DNA of 64,000 nucleotides from assembly GCA_036388415.1 (NCBI GenBank), contig DASVRW010000002.1:186001-250000 (forward strand), written 5' to 3'. Both the position numbers and the translations under genes were made by a program. This stretch comes from Candidatus Saccharimonadales bacterium. GTDB taxonomy: Bacteria > Patescibacteriota > Saccharimonadia > Saccharimonadales > UBA4665. The notes below the pieces were generated by a model, which saw only the letters and a program-made list of their open reading frames with translations, had not been told where the DNA came from and did no database searches. Numbering within the stretch: position 1 is the stretch's first letter; each line of letters begins with the position of its first letter. This document shows, in pieces, positions 8,447 to 18,900 of the stretch.

Positions 8447-8856
8447 GCCGCAACCAGAAAGCCGATAAGAAGCAACTACTGTTACGCCTTGAAAAGACAC
8501 CGATTGTAGAGGTGGCCTGCCAACAGGCCAAAGTCCCCCGCAGTACCTATTACCGCTGGCGTAAGGCAGATAAAGCATTTGCCGAAGCCTGCGATGAGGC
8601 GCTTGAGGAAAGTATTGGCCGAATCAATGATCTAGCTGAATCGCAGCTCATCAGTGCGATTAAGGAGCAGAATATGGGGGCTATAACATTTTGGCTAAAA
8701 CACCACCACAAACGCTATACTACCCGCGTCGAGCTAACGGCCCGGACTGACCAGGATGAAGCCTTAACGCCAGAACAAGCGGCTACGGTTCGGGCTGCCC
8801 TGCAGCTGGCTGGACTTCTAAGTAATGAAGTAAGCCTGAAAGATATCAATGAATAA
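8443..8856 (+). CDS. Phage terminase small subunit-like protein
   Basis: From the ATG at 8443 (ATGA overlap with the methylase) it has 137 residues. Residues 18-40 form a helix-turn-helix with PRSTYYRWRKADKAF, the form found in phBC6A51-type terminase small subunits and insertion-element HTH proteins. A helical middle and an acidic C-terminus follow. Its position immediately before the large terminase, overlapping it by 8 nt, makes TerS the best call. It would recognise the packaging site and hand DNA to TerL. Confidence 0.78.
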   Translation: MSRNQKADKKQLLLRLEKTPIVEVACQQAKVPRSTYYRWRKADKAFAEACDEALEESIGRINDLAESQLISAIKEQNMGAITFWLKHHHKRYTTRVELTARTDQDEALTPEQAATVRAALQLAGLLSNEVSLKDINE

Positions 8857-10372
8857 TCAACTACCGGCTGAACTATGGCAACATATTCAGTCTGACCGTA
8901 AGGTGCGAATGAAGACCGCCGAGCAAAGCCATGAATGGTTTTTTAGCTTATATCTGGCGGACTATGTATCGTATCCGACTGCGCCGTTTCAACAGGAGAT
9001 ATTCAATTTAACAGAGCGCACGGACATCAACCATATAGTGATCGTTGCTTTTCGTGGCTCCGGTAAGTCGACAATGGTTACCTTGTCATATCCAATTTGG
9101 TCCATCCTTGGAGTGCAGCAAAAGAAGTTTGTATTAATACTAAGCCAAACTCAAAACCAAGCTCGTATGCACTTGGCGAATATTAAACGAGAGTTTGAAA
9201 ATAATGAGCTACTACGTGCGGATTTTGGCCCGCTTGAAGAAGAAAGCGATGAATGGGGATCATCTTCGCTTGTCTTAAGCCAATATGGCGCCCGTATTAG
9301 TGCCGCATCAACCGATCAGAGTATCCGCGGTATTCGGCATGGTAAACACCGCCCTGACCTTATTATATGCGATGACGTTGAAGATCTATTATCCGTGAAG
9401 ACTTATGAAAATCGTAATAAGAACCATAATTGGTTGACCGGTGAAGTCATACCTGCCGGAGACAACAATACTAAGCTTGTTATGGTCGGCAACCTATTAC
9501 ACGAAGATTCCCTCCTCATGCGCGTCAAAGCCCGGTTTGAAGCCGGTGACATGGATGGCGTCTTTAAAGCGTACCCGCTTGTCTCTGATGATGGTCAAGT
9601 GCTATGGACTGGTAAATATCCAGATATTGCCGCCGTCGAAGCCGCCCGACGAAAGCTTGGTAATGACCGCGCTTGGCTTCGTGAATATATGCTCAAGATA
9701 ATACCCGATGAGGATCAGATTATATTACCGCAATGGATTAAATACTATGATAATCTGCCGTCTAAGGATTTTAATACACTTCGTTACAAGGCGGTTGGCA
9801 TTGACCTGGCCATATCCCAGCGCACTACCGCCGACTGTACAGCCATGTTATCTGCTGAGATACATGGTCTCGGCGAAAATATGAAAGTGTATATTCTGCC
9901 GGATCCGGTCAACGCCCATATGTCCCATTTAAAAACGCTCGAAAAGGCTCACGAGCTAGTTGCTAAGCTTGGTACAAAAAGCAGCGTGAAGTTGTTTGTT
10001 GAGGAAGTTGGTTACCAGGGATCGGTTATTGAACAATTAACAAAAGAGAATTATAAGGCCGAAGGCGTAAAGGTACGCGGCCAAGACAAGCGAGCGCGAT
10101 TGTTATCGATCAGTCATCTGGTTGAAAGCGGCAAAGTTGTCTTCCCTCGATACGGTGGCCACCAACTTCTCCAGCAGCTATTAGGTTTTGGTAGCGAACG
10201 ATATGACGATTTGGCAGATGCATTCTCGATATTACTCGAGAAGGTATTGGAGCATGATCACAGGCCTTCAGGAGGAACAGTCACATGGGGCACGGGTTTT
10301 TGGGATAATTATTGGAAGCACCGAAATGCTTTTGAAAGTAGCCGCTGGGAGGGACGAAGACATGGCTGGTGA
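8849..10372 (+). CDS. Phage terminase large subunit
   Basis: This 507-residue protein carries both TerL activities. The ATPase has Walker A AFRGSGKST at 67-75 and Walker B LIICDDVED at 171-179. The RNase H-like nuclease has VGIDLAIS near 316-323 and the final acidic motif YDDLADAFS near 465-475. TerL cuts concatemeric DNA and drives it into a capsid. No portal, capsid, protease or tail gene follows; the operon ends here and a structured non-coding region begins. Length and motif spacing are normal, so the gene looks functional. Confidence 0.93.
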   Translation: MNNQLPAELWQHIQSDRKVRMKTAEQSHEWFFSLYLADYVSYPTAPFQQEIFNLTERTDINHIVIVAFRGSGKSTMVTLSYPIWSILGVQQKKFVLILSQTQNQARMHLANIKREFENNELLRADFGPLEEESDEWGSSSLVLSQYGARISAASTDQSIRGIRHGKHRPDLIICDDVEDLLSVKTYENRNKNHNWLTGEVIPAGDNNTKLVMVGNLLHEDSLLMRVKARFEAGDMDGVFKAYPLVSDDGQVLWTGKYPDIAAVEAARRKLGNDRAWLREYMLKIIPDEDQIILPQWIKYYDNLPSKDFNTLRYKAVGIDLAISQRTTADCTAMLSAEIHGLGENMKVYILPDPVNAHMSHLKTLEKAHELVAKLGTKSSVKLFVEEVGYQGSVIEQLTKENYKAEGVKVRGQDKRARLLSISHLVESGKVVFPRYGGHQLLQQLLGFGSERYDDLADAFSILLEKVLEHDHRPSGGTVTWGTGFWDNYWKHRNAFESSRWEGRRHGW

Positions 10373-10413
10373 TATGGATAGGCTTGACAGCGTATAGCAG
10401 GTATAATCAATAT

Positions 10414-10523
10414 TGTCTAGATCAGAGTAATTCAGTATTGCGCGAGCAGCCTCGCGTGGTGATGCCATAAAAATGGGCAGCCATGCGAAAAAGTAGGCAT
10501 CACTGCTTGCTCTGATCTAGACA
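10414..10523 (+). ncRNA. Structured non-coding element, three-way-junction-like
   Basis: Perfect 14-bp arms (10414-10427 and 10510-10523) enclose two further hairpins: CGCGAG/CTCGCG at 10441-10456, and GTGATGCC/GGCATCAC at 10459-10503 with an inner ATGG/CCAT. The whole could fold as a closed multi-branch RNA or extruded DNA. A TATAAT sits just upstream (10402-10407) with a TTGACA only 12 nt before it, so the promoter is uncertain. A segment inside (about 10468-10483) is also complementary over 16 positions to 10532-10547, giving an alternative fold. Function is unknown; strand is assumed from the flanking genes. Confidence 0.6.
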
Positions 10524-10557
10524 GTCTAGTGTGGCTGTCCATTTTTATATATCGGGC

Positions 10558-10592
10558 AGCCTCCAGCGCTCACAATAACTTAAACGGAGGCT
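10558..10592 (+). promoter_or_regulatory. Hairpin sequestering the ribosome site of the DUF4352 gene
   Basis: AGCCTCC (10558-10564) is perfectly complementary to GGAGGCT (10586-10592), which contains the Shine-Dalgarno sequence 8 nt before the ATG at 10599. When paired the start would be masked. Together with the switchable helix upstream this resembles a translational control leader. Confidence 0.6.
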
Positions 10593-10598
10593 AATCCC

Positions 10599-11174
10599 AT
10601 GGATAGCACAAAAAAGCGAAACTTTTTCGCACGACATAAAATATTAACCGGGTTCCTAGTTCTTGTCGGGCTAGGAGTGATTATTTCTGCGGCTGGTAGT
10701 GGCGGATCAAACACCCAAACGGCTTCGAATAGTGGATCAAGTAACGCAGCTCAAACAGACGACAAAGCAAAGGTAGCAAAACTAAATGAAACAGCCCGAG
10801 ACGGCAAATTTGAATTCACCGTTACCAGCATCGAATGCGGCAAAGCGTCAGTCGGTACCAATGAGTACTTAACGAAGCAGGCGCAAGGTCAATTCTGCCT
10901 GGCTAATGTTAGCGTCAAGAATGTCGGCACCGAAGCCCAAACGTTTGATAGCTCAAGTCAGTATCTTTATGATGCAGCCGGGTCCAAGTTTTCCGCCGAT
11001 GGCACTGCATCACTATATGCTAACCCTGAGGGCAGTACCTTCCTAAATCAGATCAATCCAGGTAATAGCGTTACAGGTGCAATTGCCTTCGACTTGCCAA
11101 AAGACAAAACGCCGGTCACGGCAGAGCTACACGACAGTGCCTTCTCGGGTGGTGTAAAAGTCAGCTTACAATAG
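10599..11174 (+). CDS. DUF4352 membrane-anchored surface protein
   Basis: The protein (191 residues) has a basic start, a transmembrane anchor at about 15-33 (LTGFLVLVGLGVIISAAG), a Gly/Ser/Asn/Thr/Gln linker to about 60, and an immunoglobulin-like DUF4352 domain with the typical FTVTSIECG, FCLANVSVKNVG and IAFDLPKD strands. Such proteins sit on the cell surface; binding partners are unknown. Within this island it may be a lysogeny or superinfection-type cargo gene, but that is inference. It has its own structured leader and terminator, so it is regulated apart from the terminase operon. Confidence 0.8.
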   Translation: MDSTKKRNFFARHKILTGFLVLVGLGVIISAAGSGGSNTQTASNSGSSNAAQTDDKAKVAKLNETARDGKFEFTVTSIECGKASVGTNEYLTKQAQGQFCLANVSVKNVGTEAQTFDSSSQYLYDAAGSKFSADGTASLYANPEGSTFLNQINPGNSVTGAIAFDLPKDKTPVTAELHDSAFSGGVKVSLQ

Positions 11175-11191
11175 AAGCACGAAAATCATAA

Positions 11192-11220
11192 AATAGTCGT
11201 CTTCATGGCGACTATTTTTA
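11192..11220 (+). terminator. Rho-independent terminator
   Basis: AATAGTCG and CGACTATT form an 8-bp stem with a 9-nt loop, and the stem runs into TTTTTA. It closes the DUF4352 gene. Confidence 0.8.
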
Positions 11221-11262
11221 TTATGCTGGACTTGTTGAAACACTTGCGGCATTACTTGTGTT

Positions 11263-12534
11263 ATGAACACAGAACCCGAACTTAAATACTGCTTGTATGC
11301 TCGCAAGTCCAGTGAATCAGATGAGCGCCAAGCTATGAGTATAGATTCTCAGTTAGCTGAAATGAGAGCCTTGGCTAGCAGTAGTGGACTCAATGTAGTA
11401 TGCGAATTGCAAGAAAGTTACTCGGCCAAAGAGTCGGGTAAGCGGCCAGTTTATAATCAATTGCTTAAAGGGTTACGGGGTGACGAGTATAATGCTGTGC
11501 TTACATGGGCACCCGATCGTCTATCTAGAAATGCCGGTGATCTCGGCTCTATAGTAGATCTAATGGACCAGGGTAAATTGTTGCATATTAAGACGTACTC
11601 ACAAACATTTACTAATAATCCAAATGAGAAGTTCTTGCTTATGATCCTTTGTTCGCAGGCAAAGCTTGAGAATGACAACAAAAGCATCAACGTCAAACGA
11701 GGTATTAAAACGAAGTGTGAAATGGGCTGGCGGCCAGGGGTCGCACCGCTCGGCTACATGAATCGGGCATTCGGTGGTATCAAGGACATCGTTCCTGACC
11801 CTGACCGAGCCGATATCATTACTGAAATGTTCCGTAAGGCTGGCCAGGAGGGCTGGAGCGGCCGGAAACTGAAAGACTGGCTTGACGGCCAGGACTTCCG
11901 CAACCGATCTGGCTTGCCGGTCATGTTGAGCCAGGTTCTTGCCATCCTCATTAACCCTTTCTATTATGGCGAATTCCAGTATCCAGAGTCGCCTGGCGGC
12001 AAATGGTTCAAGGGCGCGCATAAACCGCTTGTTTCTAAAGAATTGTTCGACCTCGTACAGCAAACGCGCGGTGTAAACAAAGGCGTGTGGGGATCGAAGC
12101 AGTTTGCTTTCCGCGGCTTAATATCATGTGGCCAATGTGGTGCAAGCTTTACGGCGCAGGAAAAGTTTAAAAAGCTGAAAAACGGAGACTATAACCGTCA
12201 CGTTTACTATAGTTGCACTCGACGCGTTGATCCTAACTGCAAGGAAAAATATATCAACGAAACAAACTTCTGCCTGATACTCCAAGACTTTATTGAGCAG
12301 AATTACAACGGAATACGTATCAGCAGTAAGTTAAGGGCTAAAGTCGAACGACACTACAGTGCTACCAAAAGTTTGTTTGCTCATTACAAACTTGAGCAGC
12401 CCCTCGACAAGCCGTTCATCGAATATTCGAGATATGTACTGGACTGTGGATCAGAAAGCGAAAAAACGGCTCTGGCAGCTGGAATTGAAACAAAACTTAA
12501 GCTCACTTTTGGAGCTCTCGCTTTTGTAAAGTAA
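11263..12534 (+). CDS. Large serine recombinase (integrase)
   Basis: The protein has 423 residues. The N-terminal resolvase domain starts CLYARKSSESDERQAMS with the catalytic serine at about 16-17, and the arginine motif DRLSRNAGD lies near 85-93. A recombinase domain follows (PGVAPLGYMN, then ILINPFYYGEF), then a zinc ribbon with CGQCGASF near 290 and YYSCTR...C near 317-325, and a helical end. These enzymes integrate and excise phages and mobile islands at short attP/attB sites. It sits at the right edge of the phage-like island, next to where an attachment site is expected; I could not identify att sites by eye. Confidence 0.92.
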   Translation: MNTEPELKYCLYARKSSESDERQAMSIDSQLAEMRALASSSGLNVVCELQESYSAKESGKRPVYNQLLKGLRGDEYNAVLTWAPDRLSRNAGDLGSIVDLMDQGKLLHIKTYSQTFTNNPNEKFLLMILCSQAKLENDNKSINVKRGIKTKCEMGWRPGVAPLGYMNRAFGGIKDIVPDPDRADIITEMFRKAGQEGWSGRKLKDWLDGQDFRNRSGLPVMLSQVLAILINPFYYGEFQYPESPGGKWFKGAHKPLVSKELFDLVQQTRGVNKGVWGSKQFAFRGLISCGQCGASFTAQEKFKKLKNGDYNRHVYYSCTRRVDPNCKEKYINETNFCLILQDFIEQNYNGIRISSKLRAKVERHYSATKSLFAHYKLEQPLDKPFIEYSRYVLDCGSESEKTALAAGIETKLKLTFGALAFVK

Positions 12535-12582
12535 GATTCAGCGATATACCAACGATAAATCCAAAATGAATTTTATTTCAAT

Positions 12583-12966
12583 TTACTTTTCAGGCTCACT
12601 TTTCATATTTTGAAATACTTTCCATCCTTCTTCCGTTCCATCTTCAATGTCCTCTTCGTGTCCAAAGTAGAGTGAAGACGCTTGAATAGTTTCTTTACCG
12701 TATTCTTCAAATTGTTCAGTTTTCCAATTAATAGGCGTTTCAGAATCGATAACTTCAAAAACTTCTGATGGCATCCACCAAGGCAATTCGCTGTCGTCAG
12801 TAACGATAAAGTAGAATTTACCCAAGTCATTGATACGAACACCATAACTTGTATACTCTTTATCAATCGTGATTTCAAGATTACCGTTTTGGTCCTGCGT
12901 AAATGCGAACTTTCTCAATTTAACACTTAGATCATTTATGTTATTTTTGATACACTTCAGTTTCAT
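12583..12966 (-). CDS. Candidate immunity protein for the RHS toxin
   Basis: The 127-residue acidic cytosolic protein has no known motif that I can name; WWMPSEVFEVID near 58-69 is distinctive. Its ATG overlaps the RHS stop codon by 4 nt (ATGA), the classic toxin-immunity order in polymorphic toxin loci, and its acidity fits the strongly basic toxin tip it would have to bind. Function is assigned from position only. Low similarity to neighbours is expected since toxin-immunity ends are exchanged between strains. Confidence 0.6.
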   Translation of the reverse strand: MKLKCIKNNINDLSVKLRKFAFTQDQNGNLEITIDKEYTSYGVRINDLGKFYFIVTDDSELPWWMPSEVFEVIDSETPINWKTEQFEEYGKETIQASSLYFGHEEDIEDGTEEGWKVFQNMKSEPEK

Positions 12967-15900
12967 CGATATCTCTTTATCTTCACCTGTTTTACAGCTT
13001 TCTTAGACGAGTTGTAGAAGTAATGTACTATAACTTTCTTACCCTTATTTGTCAAAGGAACATGCCTGTACTCCATTTTTCGCCACCCATCTTTGGCTGA
13101 GTATCTAGCATCTTTAATTTTTCCTTTCATTATCTCTATGCCTACTTTTGGATTTGCACGAACAGTCTGCATAGCTAGCTTTTCACTAAGATTTCTAGCC
13201 GCTACTGTAGCAGCTTTCTTGGCTACATGTTTTGCGGCGTACTGAACTGCTATTCTCCCCGCAAATATCGCTACTGGTATTAAGAAAGCTGCTTGTCCGT
13301 CTAGATCTTCTTTGTTGATTGGATCAGCTGGGTAAATGTATCGATTTTCTACCCCGCCCTCTATTGGATCGACCTGTAAAAAGCGACCAAGGCTTGCAAT
13401 ATAGATCCTGGCACCCATTTCCTGAGGCTTAAGAGTAAAGTCTTTTTCAGTTTGCTTTTGATGCTTACCGACCCAGCCATAGCTATTGCCAGCGGTAGTG
13501 TTGTCTGCAGCAGTCGAGGACAACAATTGACCGAATGGATCATATTGATATGATCCGGTACTTGTACCATTAGTATTTGTTGTTGCCATGACGTCACCAT
13601 GTATATTCGGTAGACTGTAGGTGTCTTTTTTAGCAGCATCGGTTTCAGTTGGTCGGATAGTAAGTAGAACGCCACCAGGAAGTGCCTGGTACTTCTCAAC
13701 GACCGTCCAGCTAGTATTACGGATGAAGTCAGCGGTATCGCCAGTTCCAGTGTAGCCAGAAAAGGTTTGTTTTTGATTTAATCCATAATTGTCTTGACTG
13801 CGGTATTTAATGCGGTTTTGCGCATCGCGACTGAAGAAGGCTTCGACGCCTCCATTATTCTCAATTATCGCGCTATTGCGATCGCTTGAATCGTAACGGA
13901 ATTCTGTTCTGGTCGTGCCACTGCCAAGGAAACGGGTATTGCCATGGGCGTCGTACTCGGCATTTGTTACAGTAGGATCTGTCGAACTCACAAGCTGATC
14001 GGCATTGTTGTAGCAGTAGTTAGTTGTAGTGGTCGTACCACCATTAGTACGGGTCGCGCTTGTTCGGTTAGCGTTTTTCCCGGCGTTTGCGTTGTCGCCA
14101 ACGGCGCAACCGGTAGCGGTACCAAAGCCATAAGTGAACTGCTGCCCTGCAACCGTTGCACTTACTAATCTACTGGCTTTGTCATAGCTATAGCTTTTCG
14201 CTTGGCCTAGCTCTGTCCCGGAGATTATCTGACCAGACTGCGAACGAGTTACCGAATCGCTGACTTGAGATGTGCTGTCGCCAAGAGTGTAAGTAACATT
14301 GTTACTACGTCCAAGTTGGTCGTAACCGATACTGACAGCGGATGATCCGGCAGTCGGATATGTTGCGCTGTTCAAGCGGCCAAAGGCGTCGTAGCCAGCA
14401 TAAGATAGTACTACTGAATCGAGTTTCTGCTCTGTCAAGCGATTAAAATTATTGTAAACGTATTCTTCAAGACCAACCGGGCTGGTTTTAGAGGTGAGTC
14501 GGCCAATTGCATCGTAAACATATTGTGTAGTATTTACGTACGAGTCTGAGTAGGTAACGGTTCGACCTAGCAAATCAAATGTCGTTTGTATAGTGCCCTC
14601 AGGATCACTCGTGTTTGTAATCAGTGGGTTTCCGCCTACTGCCCAGCTATTAGTAACTGTTCTGGCTGATGCACCATTGATGGCTGGTATCTGCACCTGT
14701 GTGACGCGGCCACGATCATCATAGGTTGTACATGTCCACGGGTCAGTGTTATAGCGGATAGCTACAACCCGACCTGCGTCATCGTAGACTGTTTCAGTAG
14801 TGCGAGCAGCTCCGGCTCCGGCAAGACCCGGCTCAGTCTTAAGCTTAAGCATGCCGCCTTGCTTAAATACTTCAGTAGCAGGTGTGCACGGGTTATCAGC
14901 TGTTTCAGTCGCACCAAAGTAGCCGTAACTTGTGTTGGTGCCGCCAGGCAGTGTCTTGCCAATCATGCGCATTAAGCTCCCAGTTGCGCCTTGTGCTTCG
15001 TAGCTAGAGGAGGTGTTATAGTTAAGCCCGCCCGGATCAACAATACTACTTTGAGCGAGGCCCAACTCTGGACTGGCGCCGTAATTGGTATTTGTCTGTG
15101 TGTCACCGACTTGAGTGCTAGAATCGAAATTCTTTTGAGAAGTTGTTAAGCCGTATCGGGGTGTCAGCAGTGATCCTAATGCAGCTGTTTCGGATCCTCC
15201 CGGCGAAGTTTTGTAAAGAATGAGTTGAGCATCGTTTTCGGTTGTATTCTTATTGTAATACTCAACTCGGATAGGGTGATAGCTGTTAGCAACGGTGTTA
15301 TTAATCGTAACGTTCATATTCATAGCGTGAGAGCGTTGGCCGCCGTCTTCCCAGTCATTGATGATAAGCTTGTCATCAACGTATAAACGGACACCGTCGT
15401 CGCTATGTACCCTGAACGTATGTACGCCTACTTCATTGAGCTTGACATCACCACTTAAGCGTACGCCCCAGCCAGTATTGCCGTTGCCAGTATCGACCGG
15501 TGTCGGTACGGTTGAACCCCACGTCCGGTTGATATCACCGTTCGAGCCGCCAATACCTGTCTGATGGTTCTTAGGTGCTCCGCTCAATGTTTTAGTGCTG
15601 GATTTGTAGTTATAGTATGTAGCAGCAAGACTATTAATGCCTTCATCATAGCCACTTTGATTACGCGGTACTTGTGATACATAAGCAGCTAATGGCTTTC
15701 TATCTGCTCCAAACCAAGCGGACGGTGCTGCGCCGTATCTATCAGTCAACCGATCAGCATAATCATAGATATGCATTGTTTTAAGACCGACTGGGTCGGT
15801 GGTAGACAGGATCATGTCTTTAACTGGATCCCACTCGGTCGTAGTCATCAAGTTTGCTAAATCAGTATCTTGCAAGGTCCTGAAGGTACTGTCGTATTCA

Positions 15901-18900
15901 ACCTTACGGTTAAAGCCGACTGGTTCCGTGGCACCATCAACTTTTACGAATGAGTATCCGGCACTTGCTACGCCACTCTGAGGATCAACGCTGTTGTATT
16001 GATAGGAATGAGCTTGCCTGGTAGCTCCCGGTGTTGCCTCAGGATATTTGACTTTTGTAGCCCGACCAATCAAATCGTAGCTTATGGTCGTATTAAGCAA
16101 ATCACTTTGAGTTCTTACTCCAGCAGATACTGCATCGTTTGCTAGTGCGGTTCGCATCTGCGTAAGTAGCCCAGTTCCAGCTGAATCATAGCCAAATGAT
16201 TGTATCTCATTGCCAGGCTCAACAATTCGTGCGAGTTGCGGCTTACCAGTAGGATCGTTCTGATAGACAAATTGAGTTACACGGTTATCGGAGGTCTTTA
16301 AGGCACATACCATATTTGTCGGTACGGCATCGAAACCTGATGGCACAGCTGGACAAGCCGATTCACCAGCGTAGATCAATTGTGCAAAACGCGAAGTGTC
16401 CACAGAATCGCTTAACTTCAATAGATGGGTGATGTTAGGGTTAGCAGATCCGGGGCTTGTACCGTAATCATAGTTTATGACGGCTGCTTTGCGGCTATCG
16501 ACTGGATTAGTGACCGAGCGAATAGTACCATCGGAGTTAAAGACGTAGGTTTTTCCATCCGAATCCTGCAAAGTTAAGCTGCCATCGGCGTTACGAGTCA
16601 ATATGCCTTCTTCATTTGGCGGAGCAACATAAGCATTGTTAACGTATTTGTATTCATGAGTTTCTCCAGTTGCGTCACGTAAGACTACGCTGCTGTTATT
16701 AATTGCAGCAAATTCGTAAGTTAAGTCACCATCTTCATCTGCACTTAGCTTCCAACCGTCCGGTAAGGCCGGTACTTCTTGTGTAAGCATTTCGGCTGGT
16801 ACCACCCGTTCAGCTCCCGATGAATCTATCATATGTAGCTCTGCGGTAGCACCACCGGCGTTTTCATAGTACTCGACAGTAATTGGATATGACTGACCGG
16901 CGTTTAATTGAACGGTGTTTGATTGTGTCGTAATGCCAGGGTTATCAGCCCAGTTATTGAGTATCGGCGTAGTCGAATTATTAAGGAATACCCGACTGCC
17001 GTCATCAGCTACTGTCTTAAATTTGTAGTTATCGGTGACTTGAGGAGTGATATAGCCGCTCCAGCGAACCATGAAGTCGTCTGAAGGCGCACCTGGAATT
17101 GGACTACCGCCTCCCCAGTGGAATGATACCTGACTGTCATTACGTGTTAAGAAAAGTCGGTCATTAGCATTTGCAGGAAAGCTTGGTGAGGGGCCATTAT
17201 TGTCGCTGTAGTAATACCGTCCTGTTAATCCGTACTTGTCACTCACCTGCTTTACGCCGGTTTGAAGCCAGTTACTTAGCACGACCCGTTCACCATTTGG
17301 ATTAGATTGTGCATTGGCAAACTGAGGACCCTTTACATACAATTTCATTCTTGCACCTTGCTCCCAGTCAAAGTACTCAATCTTTATAGGAATAATTTGT
17401 CCGGCAGTCAGCTGTACTGAATCTGTACCGAATCTCAATGTCGGTGAACTATAACCCCAGCTGTCCAGTTTCGCGGTCGTTTCATTATTCACAAATATAC
17501 GAACGCCATCATCAGCATCAGCACCAAACTTATATGTTCCATCTAGCGGAGCGACAAAGTAACCTTGCCAACGAGCTAAGAAATGATCATTGCTAATCGT
17601 GCCCGGTTGCGGCGATCCGCCCAACCAATCAGAGTCCACAGCACCGTCAACACGAGTTACGGCCGGTGCGGTGCTTGGGAAGCAGGCACAGTTGGCCGCA
17701 TCATTCCAATACTGGGCAGTCAGCCCATTACGTGAGCGTACTGGGGAATTGTATTCTAGTCCTAAGCCTAGTGAGCCCCCTAATGCACTAACAGAATGAG
17801 TGTTATTAGAAGTAGTTACATTGCCAGTTGCCAAATCAGTTGAAACCCCTTCAACAGTGTCGAAGGCTTGCGTAGCGTCTTTGCCATTGCGCATATCAAC
17901 CCTAAACGACCGCACTTCGCTGTCTTTCCAAGAACCTAGCCGACCAGTTGCAGGATTGCCAGCATCTACTTGATCCCACGTTTGCACTTTCCAGTAATAA
18001 GTTGTTCCGTCTTTCAATGCGTTATCCGGTACCGTCCACTGCGGTGAATCGAGCCAATCAGACGATACGACCATACCACTATTTCCATCATTGCCAGTCG
18101 TAACGCGGAAGCGATACTTAACCGCTTGTCCGTCAGGATCGGTCGCGTAGCCACTTGTTAGAAACGGTTGTACATTAACGACCGTTGCTTTATCTGCCGG
18201 AGCAGTTAAAGCACTAGCAGCTGGAAGATTGTCATAAGTAAAAGTGACACGGGTGTCTTCATAATCAAAAGTCTTAAATGTATAGTTATCACTTTCATCA
18301 CCATTAACCATCATCCAGAAGCCGAAATCGCCGCCTGCAATCGCTTTACGGTAGAGCTCAGTCACGTCCATGTCACCTTGGTAACCGATGTTAGCACTGG
18401 CCGTACCATAGCTTCCGTCAATACCATGGTAATTGAATGCACCTAAGTGGCGTGCGTAGAACATACGTCCGTCGTATGTACCTTTAGTAGATATGGAGGA
18501 ATCATTTGGCTCAACCATTTGAAGGTGCAGAGAGGCATTTAATAAGTACTTATTAGGATCTTGTAACTGATCAAAATTAGCGTGCGTAGCAAACCGCCAG
18601 ATATAGTACGGTCTGTTGTTACCAGCGCTGTTGCTGCAGCCCATACCTGGATTGCATACGTAGCCATCGTGGCGGTAGTTCACATAATTGAAGCCATTGT
18701 TTGATACAAAGCTTGGGTCGACAATTACCGGAAATGATTTCTTATCTAATTTTGAAAACCAATCTTTGTCTACATCGACGGTTATTTCATTGTTGCTAAT
18801 TGTCTGTTTAACATATGGTTCGGATCCGACAATACCCTGGTCGGCAAGGCCAACAGTAGGTGGTGCTATATTAAGGTCAGCCATTTCACCGTCCAATTTA

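Noticed and set aside
10384-10407. TTGACA...TATAAT as a standard promoter for the structured element
   Set aside because: The spacer is only 12 nt, too short for sigma-70; the -10 may be used with another -35, so it is mentioned but not called.
11599-12063. 154-codon minus-strand frame inside the serine recombinase
   Set aside because: It is antisense to clear recombinase and zinc-ribbon motifs, a shadow frame.
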